Origin: 66-474 sp040255405
GTDB lineage: Bacteria > Pseudomonadota > Gammaproteobacteria > Xanthomonadales > Rhodanobacteraceae
Reading direction: 5' to 3'
Assembly (NCBI GenBank): GCA_040255405.1
Contig: JBDZUX010000012.1
Span: 4,687 to 68,686, forward strand
Length of the DNA stretch: 64,000 nt
The number at the start of each line of letters is the position of its first letter. Positions within the stretch are counted from its first letter, which is position 1. The position numbers and the translations under genes were made by a program. The notes under the pieces were generated by a model, which was not told where the DNA came from, made no database searches, and worked only from the letters and a program-made list of their open reading frames with translations. Below are positions 25,456 through 33,937 of this stretch, piece by piece.

Positions 25456-26726
25456 CCCTGATGATTTCCGCGGGCCGTGAGTTGCTGTCGAAGGCCGTAG
25501 AGCGGCTCGAACACCCATTGCCACAGGCTGCGACGGTCCAGCAGCAGGTCGGCATTCAAGGCCATGCCGGGCTTCAGTGCCTCGGCCTTGCCGTAGGCGT
25601 CGATGGTCTGGCGGTCCAGCGAGACCAGCACGCGGTACAGCGGCATCGCGACCTTCTGGCCCAGCAGGGTTGCGGCTTCCGCGGGGCTGAGCGCGCTGCG
25701 CGAGACCTGCACGACTTGGCCATACTGTTGGCCGAACTTCTGGTAGGGGTAAGCCTGATAGCGCAGCACGACCGGCGTGCCTTCGTGCACGAAGCCGATC
25801 GCGTTGCTTGGCACCAGCAACTGCGCTTCCAACTCCGAGCCGCGCGGCAGGATGGACAGCAGCGGTTGACCCAACGCGACGTTCTGTCCGGGCTTCACCA
25901 GCAGGGTCGAAACAATGCCCGCGCGCGGTGCGCGCAGGATCGTCCCGCCCGCGGCCTCGCTCTGGGCCAGTTGCGCAGCGAGCTGCGCCAATTGGCCGCG
26001 CAATTGGTTGGCCTTGGCTGCCGTGTCCAACGGTAGCCGCGTCAACTGTGCCTGCAGCGAGCTCAACTGCTGGTCGGTTTCCAGCCGCTGGCGCTCCAGT
26101 GTCTTGACCTGGGCTTGTTGGGTCAGGGCCTGCGATTGGTACGCGTTGAATTGCGCCATGGAAATCACGCCCTTCTCGAGTACGGGCTTGATCTTCGCGA
26201 CGAAGTCGGTGGCCGTCTTGGCCTGCTTGCGCTGCAAGATCAGTTGGTCATCGATCTGGCGCGCCTGCGCTTGCAGCAGTCCCATCCGGGTGCGCAAGTC
26301 CCTGGCTTGTTCCTTGGCTTGCGGTTGGAGATTGGCAAGCGTGGTTCGAACCTGGGCTTGCTGGGTGCGCAACTGCGCGCTGACCACGGCGTGGGTGTCG
26401 CCCATGCTGGCGCTGACCAGGTCAGCCGAGACTTCGACCAGCGGTTGGCCGGCCTCGACCTGGTCGCCCTCGCGTATCAGCGTGCGGTTGATCGTGCCCG
26501 TGGTCTGGGCGGACAGGGTGAGCAGGCCCGCGCCGGGTTGGAGTTGCCCCGACACCTCGGCGCGCCGTGTGTAGTGTCCGAAGCTCAGGAACAGGACGAT
26601 GGCCGCGGCGAGGGTCGCCGCCAGCAACGCCCACCATGTGAACGCCAGCGGAGTCGCGAGGTTGATCGCGCCCATCCATTGGCGGCGTTGCGCCTGCAAC
26701 ACTTCACCGCGAAACAAGTCCCCCAT
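25452..26726 (-). CDS. HlyD-family periplasmic adaptor of the peptide exporter
   Basis: A 424 aa membrane-fusion protein that links the ABC exporter to an outer-membrane TolC-like channel. The cytoplasmic start (MGDLFRGEVLQAQRRQW) leads to one membrane helix (FTWWALLAATLAAAIVLFL). It is followed by a lipoyl-like half-motif (IREGDQVEAGQPLVEV), a long Gln/Leu-rich coiled coil (about 110-250) and the second half ILRAPRAGIVSTLLV. The ATG at 26726 is preferred over an upstream TTG because relatives begin this way. It is first gene of the locus. No TolC gene is present here. Confidence 0.92.
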   Translation of the reverse strand: MGDLFRGEVLQAQRRQWMGAINLATPLAFTWWALLAATLAAAIVLFLSFGHYTRRAEVSGQLQPGAGLLTLSAQTTGTINRTLIREGDQVEAGQPLVEVSADLVSASMGDTHAVVSAQLRTQQAQVRTTLANLQPQAKEQARDLRTRMGLLQAQARQIDDQLILQRKQAKTATDFVAKIKPVLEKGVISMAQFNAYQSQALTQQAQVKTLERQRLETDQQLSSLQAQLTRLPLDTAAKANQLRGQLAQLAAQLAQSEAAGGTILRAPRAGIVSTLLVKPGQNVALGQPLLSILPRGSELEAQLLVPSNAIGFVHEGTPVVLRYQAYPYQKFGQQYGQVVQVSRSALSPAEAATLLGQKVAMPLYRVLVSLDRQTIDAYGKAEALKPGMALNADLLLDRRSLWQWVFEPLYGLRQQLTARGNHQG

Positions 26727-26810
26727 CCCCTGTTCCAGCTCCCTGTGACTCCCCAACGTCCAAAGGTGTAACAGCAGAACCTTTCATATACCTTTCCAGG
26801 GCATAACATT

Positions 26811-26830
26811 TTTGCGCTCATGCGCGCAAA
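26811..26830. promoter_or_regulatory. Perfect dyad upstream of the bacteriocin-like operon
   Basis: TTTGCGC-N6-GCGCAAA is a perfect inverted repeat in the 235-bp divergent region between the HlyD-type gene and the radical SAM gene. It lies 85 bp before the HlyD start. It has the shape of a dimeric regulator site, but no regulator gene is nearby, so its role is unknown. Confidence 0.35.
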
Positions 26831-26961
26831 TTTGTCATCGATTACCGTGGAACGCCGCGTGAGTCGTGGCCGCACTGGCGAACTTCAGTGCAGTCAAGAC
26901 TTCGCGGGCCGACCGTCGCAAGCGTCGAGACAGCAAGGCGTATCCTGCAGTGGTGCAAGCC

Positions 26962-28038
26962 ATGCCACCCGCGCGCATCAGGGGTCGCGGCGCCGCTTCC
27001 AATCCGGAGGGGCGCCTCGAAAGCGTGCGCCATCACGCCGAAGACGACGGCTGGCAAGGCGCATTGCTGGACGAGGCCGCGCAGCGGCCGCGCATGGAAG
27101 TCACCGAAGAACGCGCGCGCAGCGTGATCACGCGCAACGATTCGCCCGACATCGTTTTCGAGCAGGCGATGAATCCGTATCGGGGCTGCGAGCACGGATG
27201 CATCTATTGCTTCGCGCGGCCGTCACACAGCTATCTCAACCTGTCGCCGGGGCTGGATTTCGAAACGAAGATCCGCGCCAAGTCCAATCTCGCCGAGGTG
27301 TTGCGCGGGGAGTTGTCGAAGCCGGGCTACGTACCCAAGCCCATCAACATCGGCAGCAATACCGATCCGTACCAGCCCATCGAGAAGAAGTGGCGGCTGA
27401 CCCGCGCGGCGTTGGAAGTGCTGGCGGAATGCCGGCATCCCTGCACGATCGTTACCAAGAACGCGCTGGTGGAACGCGACCTCGACCTGCTCGCGCCCAT
27501 GGCGCGCGAACAACTGGTATGCGTATTCGTGTCGGTGAATTCCCTCGACAACCGCCTGGCGTCGAAACTGGAACCTCGCGCGTCGGCGCCTCACCGCCGC
27601 CTGCAGGCGATCCGCGCATTGACCGATGCGGGCATTCCGGCTGGCGTACTCGTGGCCCCGATCATCCCGGCGCTGAACGATCGCGACATGGAAGCGGTGC
27701 TGGAACGCGCCGCCGAGGCCGGCGCCAGCATGGCCGGCTACACGGTGTTGCGCCTGCCGTGGGAACTGAAGACCTTGTTCCGCGAGTGGCTTTCCATCCA
27801 TGTGCCGCAACGCGCCAAACACGTGATGAGCCTGGTGCAGCAGATGAATGGCGGGCGCGACTACGATTCCGACTTTCGCACCCGCATGCGCGGTCAGGGA
27901 CCGTTCGCCGAGCTGCTGCGGCGGCGCTTCGAAGTGGCGACCCGGAAACACGGCTTCGCCCGCGCCCGCAGCCTGCAGCTGGATGTGTCGCGCTTCGTCG
28001 CGCCGCGCCCGCCCGGTCCGCAGGGTGAACTGTTCTGA
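26962..28038 (+). CDS. PA0069-like radical SAM protein
   Basis: A 358 aa protein with a radical SAM cluster motif of the spore photolyase-like type, CEHGCIYC, near residue 75. It is preceded by the conserved SPDIVFEQAMNPYRG and followed by INIGSNTDPYQPIEK. The fold and motifs match a widely conserved family (type PA0069) whose reaction is unknown. The start is uncertain: the ATG at 26962 precedes PPARIRGRGA, where relatives begin. An ATG at 26866 would add 32 basic residues. It is divergent from the peptide-export operon and probably unrelated to it. Confidence 0.88.
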   Translation: MPPARIRGRGAASNPEGRLESVRHHAEDDGWQGALLDEAAQRPRMEVTEERARSVITRNDSPDIVFEQAMNPYRGCEHGCIYCFARPSHSYLNLSPGLDFETKIRAKSNLAEVLRGELSKPGYVPKPINIGSNTDPYQPIEKKWRLTRAALEVLAECRHPCTIVTKNALVERDLDLLAPMAREQLVCVFVSVNSLDNRLASKLEPRASAPHRRLQAIRALTDAGIPAGVLVAPIIPALNDRDMEAVLERAAEAGASMAGYTVLRLPWELKTLFREWLSIHVPQRAKHVMSLVQQMNGGRDYDSDFRTRMRGQGPFAELLRRRFEVATRKHGFARARSLQLDVSRFVAPRPPGPQGELF

Positions 28039-28102
28039 GGTGTTCACGCCGCCTTCGCGCCCACACTGGACGATGGTCACGTCCAACCGCAGGAGGCGCC
28101 CC

Positions 28103-28279
28103 ATGTCGTTCGCGCTTTATCTCATCGGCACGATCATCGTGATCATCGGCCTCGGTTACGGTGCCTGGCTCGCCCACGTGCCCACGCAATGGATCGCGGT
28201 GGGCGCGGTGGTGATCCTCGGGCTCGGCATCCTGACCGGCGTGTCCCGCACCCGTCGCAAGGATCCGCCCTCCACTTGA
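28103..28279 (+). CDS. Small two-helix membrane protein
   Basis: A 58-codon gene with a near-ideal AGGAGGCG ribosome-binding site before ATG. The product has two membrane helices (LYLIGTIIVIIGLGYGAWLA and WIAVGAVVILGLGILTGV) and a basic tail RTRRKDPPST. It follows the radical SAM gene by 64 bp. No function is known; the strong ribosome-binding site argues that it is real. Confidence 0.75.
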   Translation: MSFALYLIGTIIVIIGLGYGAWLAHVPTQWIAVGAVVILGLGILTGVSRTRRKDPPST

Positions 28280-28372
28280 GGAGGCGCTCGGGCAAGCCGC
28301 CCATCGCCGCGCGCGAAACCTCGGCGACGTGACAACACTGAAACAGCGGGTGTTGGCGTTGCGACCGAAAGC

Positions 28373-30436
28373 TCAGTGCGCGCCGGCCGTGAGGTACTTC
28401 GCGAACCAGTCCAGCGACCGACGCATGATGTCTTCCTGATTCTTCGGTTGCACGATGTGGTGGCCCTCGTTGGCGTACACCACCAGCGTGGTCGGCACGC
28501 CCAATGTCTTCAGCGCGTGCCAGTACTCGAACGACTGCGGCGCCGGACACTCCTCGTCGCGCTCGCCCACCACGATCAGGGCCGGCGTTCGGGTGCGCTT
28601 GATGAAATTGATGGCCGAACTCTTCGCGTATGCGGACGGGTCGTCATACAGCGATGCGCCGAAGAAAGGAATCATCCACTGGTCGATCTGGTTCTGGCCG
28701 TAGTAGCTTTGCCAATCGGAAATCCCGGCGCCCGCCACGACCGCCTTGAAGCGGTGGGTGCGCGTCGGCGCGAACATGCTCATGAAGCCGCCATAGCTCC
28801 AGCCGGTCAGGCCCAGCCGGCTGTCGTCGATGGGCAGCATCTTCTCGACCTTGTCGACGCCCGCGAGGATGTCGTCGAGATCGCCGTAGCCCATCTGGTT
28901 GCGGATGGCCTGCGCAAACTGCTCGCCGCCACCGAGACTGCCGCGCGGGTTGGGCATCAGCACGAAATAGCCGAATTGCGAATACGCGCTCGCGTTGTTG
29001 CTCCAGCTCGGCAGGTGGGCCCACGAGGGGCCGCCGTGCACATACACGATCATCGGGTACTTCTTGTGCGCGTCGTAGTCGGCCGGGTACATCAGCCAGC
29101 CTTGTACCTGCGTGCCGCCACTGTTCCATTCCACCGATTCGGCCTTGCCCCAATCATGCGAAAGCCCGGCATTGACCGAAGTGACCGCCGGCGGCGGCGC
29201 GGTGGTGAGCCGGCCTGCGTGCACCTCGGGCGGGTGGTCGAACGACTGGGCCGCGTAGGCGATCCGGCGTGGCGGCTTGTCCGACAATGAAACGGAAAAC
29301 GCGGCGCGCCCGTCGCCCAACACGCCGGGCGCGGTGAACCACGTGCGGGTCTGGCGCGCATGGTTGCCCGACAGTGTGTACTCGGTGACCTGCACCTTGC
29401 CCTTGGCGATCTGGTTCACCAGCAGCGAGCGGGCATCGAGGAACGTGAACCACGACGGCGTCACCTTCGTGCCTTCGGTCAGGTTCACGGGCGTGCCGCC
29501 CGAGGCCGGCACGCTGTAGATGTCGCCGCCGGTCGCGCCGCGATCACTCATCAGGCCGCCGATGAACAGGATGCGCGCGTCATCGGGGGACCAGCGCGGC
29601 AGCGCAATCTGCAAGCCATGCAAGGAACCTCTCACCGCGCCGGGATCCACGAGTTGCCGCGGTGCCGCGCCCGCCTTTGCATCCTGCACGTACAGCTTGG
29701 CCGTCCACCAGTTGTTGTCGCCTGGCGGCGGCGCGGCGGTATAGGCAATGCGGTTGCCGGTGGACGACGTGCGGAACTCGTACACGTACAAGCCGTCGGG
29801 CGTCAGCAGTTCCGGCTTGCCGCCCGATGCGTCGATGCTGGCGACGTATTGCACCTGCACGTCGGTCTGCCCGATCACTCCCACGCGCGGGTTGCCGGAC
29901 GCGGTCGCGGCCTGCAGTCGTGTGGCACCCGGCACGTACAGGAAGGCGATGTGCTTGCCGTCGCGGCTCCATTGCATGGCTTCGGCGAAACCGTCGAGGT
30001 CCGCGAGCTTGCGCGGCGGCTTGCCGGCGTTCACGTCGATCAGCCAGATCGCGCCTCGGATCGGCTTGGTGTTGGAGGGATCGACGCTGCAGCGGGTCAG
30101 TACCGCCAGCGCGTTCCAGCGCGGCGCCCAGCGCAGGTCTTCTTCACGACAGCCGCCGGGGATCGCCACCGGGTGCGCGCTCTGCCCGTTCCACGAACCC
30201 AGCATCAAGGTGGTCTGCTCGTCATGCATCACCACCCACGCCAGATGCTGGCCATCATGCGAAAGGGCTACTGCCGGAACCTCCCTGACCCTGGCGCGCT
30301 GCGCGAGGATCTGCTCGATGCGTGCGTGCTCGGACGCGCTGGCCGGCGTGGGCGGTGCCTTGGCCAAAACCGAGGGCGCGCAAGCGGCCACGAAGCACGC
30401 GGCGAACAGCAGCAGGCCGGATCGAGGGGACTTCAT
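28373..30436 (-). CDS. S9 family prolyl oligopeptidase-type serine peptidase
   Basis: A 687 aa exported peptidase. The N-terminal signal has a possible lipobox (FVAAC, cysteine 19). Residues 55-420 form a beta-propeller with many SPDG/SRDG-like blades. The C-terminal alpha/beta hydrolase domain has the triad S547 (GWSYGG), D627 (GERDEEC) and H659 (NEGHH). It resembles acylaminoacyl peptidases and dipeptidyl peptidases, which trim short peptides in the periplasm. The ATG at 30436 follows GGAGGTG and is preferred to 30460. It is one of three S9 genes in this window. Confidence 0.93.
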   Translation of the reverse strand: MKSPRSGLLLFAACFVAACAPSVLAKAPPTPASASEHARIEQILAQRARVREVPAVALSHDGQHLAWVVMHDEQTTLMLGSWNGQSAHPVAIPGGCREEDLRWAPRWNALAVLTRCSVDPSNTKPIRGAIWLIDVNAGKPPRKLADLDGFAEAMQWSRDGKHIAFLYVPGATRLQAATASGNPRVGVIGQTDVQVQYVASIDASGGKPELLTPDGLYVYEFRTSSTGNRIAYTAAPPPGDNNWWTAKLYVQDAKAGAAPRQLVDPGAVRGSLHGLQIALPRWSPDDARILFIGGLMSDRGATGGDIYSVPASGGTPVNLTEGTKVTPSWFTFLDARSLLVNQIAKGKVQVTEYTLSGNHARQTRTWFTAPGVLGDGRAAFSVSLSDKPPRRIAYAAQSFDHPPEVHAGRLTTAPPPAVTSVNAGLSHDWGKAESVEWNSGGTQVQGWLMYPADYDAHKKYPMIVYVHGGPSWAHLPSWSNNASAYSQFGYFVLMPNPRGSLGGGEQFAQAIRNQMGYGDLDDILAGVDKVEKMLPIDDSRLGLTGWSYGGFMSMFAPTRTHRFKAVVAGAGISDWQSYYGQNQIDQWMIPFFGASLYDDPSAYAKSSAINFIKRTRTPALIVVGERDEECPAPQSFEYWHALKTLGVPTTLVVYANEGHHIVQPKNQEDIMRRSLDWFAKYLTAGAH

Positions 30437-30549
30437 CGCGCACCTCCAGCAGCGGGACATCCCGCGAACCTACACCCGGTCGGAGGACGGGCCAAGTGCC
30501 GCCAGGCACGAACCGTGCGCGGCAGCAACTTCGCCGCAATCCGTGCCAG

Positions 30550-30816
30550 CTATTTCAAGAGGGTCTGTCTCGCCGCGAGTTTCGAGGCGGCATTCGCAGG
30601 CGGGTGCGTCGCTGCAGATTCCATCCGGTTGCGCGGCTCGGCTGGATCGACCGGCGCCGCGGCAGCGGCATCGCCCGTCTCACGTGCTTTCAGCAGCGCC
30701 TGCATTTCGGACTTCAGGGCTTCGAGCTGAACGGTGTGCCGGTGCAGCGCGGCCGCAATCGCCCACAGGGCGACGCACAGGACGATGAGCAGGATGCCGA
30801 TGTCGGTGATTGTCAC
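30550..30816 (-). CDS. Small single-helix membrane protein of unknown function
   Basis: An 88 aa product from a GTG start (GAGG 8 bases upstream). It has one N-terminal membrane helix (ITDIGILLIVLCVALWAIAAAL), a short helical segment (VQLEALKSEMQALLKARE) and an Ala/Pro-rich tail. Upstream in-frame starts exist, but their residues look non-coding. No family is recognised. Confidence 0.55.
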   Translation of the reverse strand: MTITDIGILLIVLCVALWAIAAALHRHTVQLEALKSEMQALLKARETGDAAAAAPVDPAEPRNRMESAATHPPANAASKLAARQTLLK

Positions 30817-31207
30817 GATCGTTACCTCGCAGCCGGGTTCCCGCGGCGGATGCGGCGGGCCCGGCGAGCAAGGATTTCTTCCCTGCAATCTCCCCGTCCC
30901 ACGTCAACAGCATACAAGCAATATTCGTGCCGCGCAGATGCACGGCTGAACGGGCGAGGCAAGGCGAGTATCCGATTCATCGGGTCTCGGCGGTCGCCCG
31001 GTCGTTGCTGAACGCGCAAGCGAGCCCGCCATTGGCTGAACATAATCATTGGCCAAAACAACATTTCGTGGCGCTGCATTCACGGCACATTCAAATAAGT
31101 AAATGGCCTTCGCATTCATCTGCGTTAAATGGAAATCATTGAAATATTCAGCGCGTGTTTTAGGGGCTAACCCATACTGGCCACTCTGCCAGCCGAGACG
31201 TACAAGG
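30817..31207. other. Divergent intergenic region before the WecA-like gene
   Basis: 391 bp between the small membrane gene (minus) and the WecA-like gene (plus). The right half, from about 31040, is AT-richer and probably carries the promoter and leader of the polysaccharide gene. I found no confident -35/-10 pair and no ops-type element. Confidence 0.5.
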
Positions 31208-32377
31208 ATGATATCTGCGGCACACACGGTTCTATCGGCCTGTTTCGTATCGATCGGCGCTTCGGCGCTCGGGTTGTGCATACTGGTTCCCATCAGCAAG
31301 CCGGTGGGACTGCTCGATCACCCGGACAAGCGCAAGCGACATGCCTTCGCCACGCCCCTGGTCGGGGGGCTGGCCATCTTCGTGGGCATGCTCGCCGGGT
31401 GGCTGTGGCTTGGCCAGCGGTTCCTTGGGCCGGCACAGAAATTCGACGATATCGTACTGGCCACGGCGTGCGTACTCGTCGCACTGGGCGCGCTCGACGA
31501 TCGCTACCAACTGCGCGTGAGCGTACGCGTGGTGGTGCAGGTGATGGCGGTCCTTACGGTGATCGCCACCACCGGCATATACGTGCATTCACTCGGCATG
31601 CTGCACGGCTATGAACTGAAACTGGGGTGGCTCGGCATCCCGTTCACCGTGCTGGCCGTGATCGGGCTGATCAACGCGTTCAACCTGATGGACGGCATCG
31701 ACGGCCTAGCGGGTTGCCTCGCACTGGTCAGCACGGGCGCGATTGCACTGTTGATGGCGCCCGACATGCCTGCGCCGCTCACCGTGATCGTGTTGTTGCT
31801 GGCCGCGGCGTTGTATCCGTTCCTGATGGCGAACCTGGGTTTGCTGGGCAAGAAAGCCAAGGTGTTCCTCGGCGATTCGGGCAGCGTGGTGCTGGGGTAC
31901 GTGATCGCATGGACATTGATCGCGTTGAGCCAGAGCACGCCGCGCCACATTTCGCCCGGTCTGGTGCTGTGGTGCGTGGCGCTGCCGGTCATGGACACGC
32001 TGGCGGTGATCTATCGCCGGCTGAAGCGCGGGGTGTCGCCGTTCACGCCCGACCGCACGCATATCCACCACCTGCTGATGAACGCGGGTTTGGGCCCGCG
32101 CCGCACGCTCGTGTACCTGGTCGGTTTCTCCATCGTGCTGCCGTTCGTGGGCGTGGTCGTCCACGCTGAACTGGGTGCCGTGGCGAACCTCGTGGCGTTC
32201 GTGGTCGTGGCCGCCATCTACGGCGCATGCACCACGCGCCTCGAACGCCAACAGGCTGCGCTGATTCGATCGCCGGCCGCGACGGCACCACGCGGTCGCG
32301 ACACAGTCCCTCCGCGGCCGGTCATCCATTTTCGACCGAAGACGGACGAGCAGCCTTTCAGGAGCCGGCGCGATTAG
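31208..32377 (+). CDS. wecA: WecA-like undecaprenyl-phosphate N-acetylhexosamine 1-phosphate transferase
   Basis: Starts polysaccharide units by moving a sugar 1-phosphate, usually GlcNAc-1-P, from UDP-sugar to undecaprenyl phosphate. The 389 aa protein has about ten membrane helices. Family motifs are LDDRYQLRV (DDxxD region), NAFNLMDGIDGLAG, KVFLGDSGS and the HIHHLLMNAGLG loop. The ATG at 31208 has AAGG upstream. An earlier in-frame start at 31103 adds 35 unconserved residues. It stands at one end of the polysaccharide locus and is the only initiating enzyme seen, so it likely primes that polymer. Confidence 0.92.
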   Translation: MISAAHTVLSACFVSIGASALGLCILVPISKPVGLLDHPDKRKRHAFATPLVGGLAIFVGMLAGWLWLGQRFLGPAQKFDDIVLATACVLVALGALDDRYQLRVSVRVVVQVMAVLTVIATTGIYVHSLGMLHGYELKLGWLGIPFTVLAVIGLINAFNLMDGIDGLAGCLALVSTGAIALLMAPDMPAPLTVIVLLLAAALYPFLMANLGLLGKKAKVFLGDSGSVVLGYVIAWTLIALSQSTPRHISPGLVLWCVALPVMDTLAVIYRRLKRGVSPFTPDRTHIHHLLMNAGLGPRRTLVYLVGFSIVLPFVGVVVHAELGAVANLVAFVVVAAIYGACTTRLERQQAALIRSPAATAPRGRDTVPPRPVIHFRPKTDEQPFRSRRD

Positions 32378-32762
32378 GGAACCGCTGATCGACCCCGTCA
32401 CTCGTCATCCCGGAATACTCGCGCCATCCATGGCGCTCGCGCTTCGCGCCGCCGCAGCCTGCCCCGGACTTGATCCGGGGGCGTTCGCGTTTTGCGATTC
32501 CCGGATCGAGTCCGGGACAGGCTCTGCAAACGCAGTCGCGAAGCGATAACCGGGATCCAGCGACTTTGCATTTCCACCCAGTTACGCGAAAGTCACCGGG
32601 TCCCGGCTTTCCTCGCTCCTTAAAGCGCTGCCATCCTTGGCCGCTCTCCGCGTCGCCGGCATGACGAGCAGAATCGGGGCCTCCTCGGGGTGGCAGCGCC
32701 GATCGGATGCGAGCGGGATGTGACGGCAATGGCGCCGCGCGCGGCCGGGCATCCAGCGACTC
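32378..32762. repeat. Intergenic block of dispersed palindromic repeats
   Basis: 385 bp with no gene. It contains two GC-rich hairpins built on the same theme: CCCCGGA-cttga-TCCGGGG (32462-32480) and CCCGGA-tcgag-TCCGGG (32500-32516). Fragments such as CGTCATCCCGG (near 32403) and CCGGGATCCAGCGACTTTG (near 32550) also occur. These are typical of multi-copy intergenic repeats in proteobacterial chromosomes. It lies between the convergent 3' ends of the WecA-like gene and the large polysaccharide operon. Confidence 0.6.
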
Positions 32763-33920
32763 CTAGATCGCTGCCTCGACGGTGCGCGGATCGTCCAGCA
32801 CCTCATCGTAGGTTTCCAGCGTGCGGCGGATCACGATGCGCTCGTCAAACTTTGCCAGCGCCTTGGCGCGCGCCGCCAAGCCAAGCTTCCGCGCCCGTTC
32901 CGGTGCGTCCAGCAGGCGCACGATGGCCGCGCACAGCGATTCAGCATCGCGCGGCGGCACGATCAGTCCATCGACGCCATCGGTCACGACATCGCGGCAA
33001 CCCGGCATGTCGGTGGTGATCAATGGCGTCGCGCAGGCGGCGGCTTCGATCAACGATTTCGGCAGGCCTTCGCGGTAATAGCTCGGCAACACGACGATGT
33101 CGGTGGACGCGAACAACGCCGGCATGTCGTCGACGTGGCCGATCCACTCGACGAGACCGTCGTCGACCCAGCCGCGCACGGTGGCTTCCGGCACCGCGGC
33201 GGGATTGCCGGGATCGGATGCGCCGGCCAGCAAGAAGCGCACCCGCCGGCTTTGCGCGCGCAGCGTGCGCGAAGCCTGCACGTATTCCTCGACGCCTTTT
33301 TCCCACAACAGCCGCGCCGCAAGCAGCACGCGTGGCGGATCGTTGCACGGGCGCGCCCGCGGCACGAACCGGTTGCAATCCACGCCGGAACCCGGGATCA
33401 CGCGCACGCGGGCGTCCTCGATCAAGCGATGGTCGAGGAACATCCGCGCGTCGTCGTGGTTCTGCAGGACCAACCGCGAACGCCGGCCGCGCAACGCGAA
33501 CCGCATCAGCGTGCGCACCAGCGGTCGCAGTAGATGTGCGCGCCGATCGTTGCTGGCAAACACGTAACCGAGGCCGGCGACCGCGTTGATGCGCGCCGGA
33601 ACTCCGGCCAACATCGCCGCGATCGAACCATAGACCGCGCATTTGATGGTGAAGTCGTGTACCAGCGCCGGTTGTTCGCGTCGGAACAGCGCGATCAGTT
33701 CCGCGAGGGCGCGCATCTCGCGCAGCGGGTTCAGGCTGCGGCGGTCCATCGCCGGCAGCGGTTCCCAGCGCAGGCCGAGTTCGCGGAAGCGTGCGCCGTA
33801 TTCGCCGGGCGGTGAAACCAGCAGCACCTCGTGCCCCGCCGCCTGGACCGCCTGCGCCAGCGATCGCCGGAAGTTGTAGAGGTACCAATCGGTGTTGGCG
33901 AACAGGATGATCTTGGACAT
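32763..33920 (-). CDS. GT4-family glycosyltransferase
   Basis: A 385 aa GT-B fold enzyme. The N-terminal acceptor domain starts MSKIILFANTDWYLYNFR. The C-terminal nucleotide-sugar domain carries the EX7E motif in REGLPKSLIEAAA and a following TTDMPGCRDVV. It adds one sugar to the lipid-linked repeat unit in the cytoplasm; sugar and linkage cannot be read. An in-frame extension to 34571 overlaps the next gene on the same strand and is not coding. It is the last gene of the minus-strand polysaccharide operon. Confidence 0.92.
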   Translation of the reverse strand: MSKIILFANTDWYLYNFRRSLAQAVQAAGHEVLLVSPPGEYGARFRELGLRWEPLPAMDRRSLNPLREMRALAELIALFRREQPALVHDFTIKCAVYGSIAAMLAGVPARINAVAGLGYVFASNDRRAHLLRPLVRTLMRFALRGRRSRLVLQNHDDARMFLDHRLIEDARVRVIPGSGVDCNRFVPRARPCNDPPRVLLAARLLWEKGVEEYVQASRTLRAQSRRVRFLLAGASDPGNPAAVPEATVRGWVDDGLVEWIGHVDDMPALFASTDIVVLPSYYREGLPKSLIEAAACATPLITTDMPGCRDVVTDGVDGLIVPPRDAESLCAAIVRLLDAPERARKLGLAARAKALAKFDERIVIRRTLETYDEVLDDPRTVEAAI

Positions 33921-33937
33921 GCGGCGCCCCGATGCGG

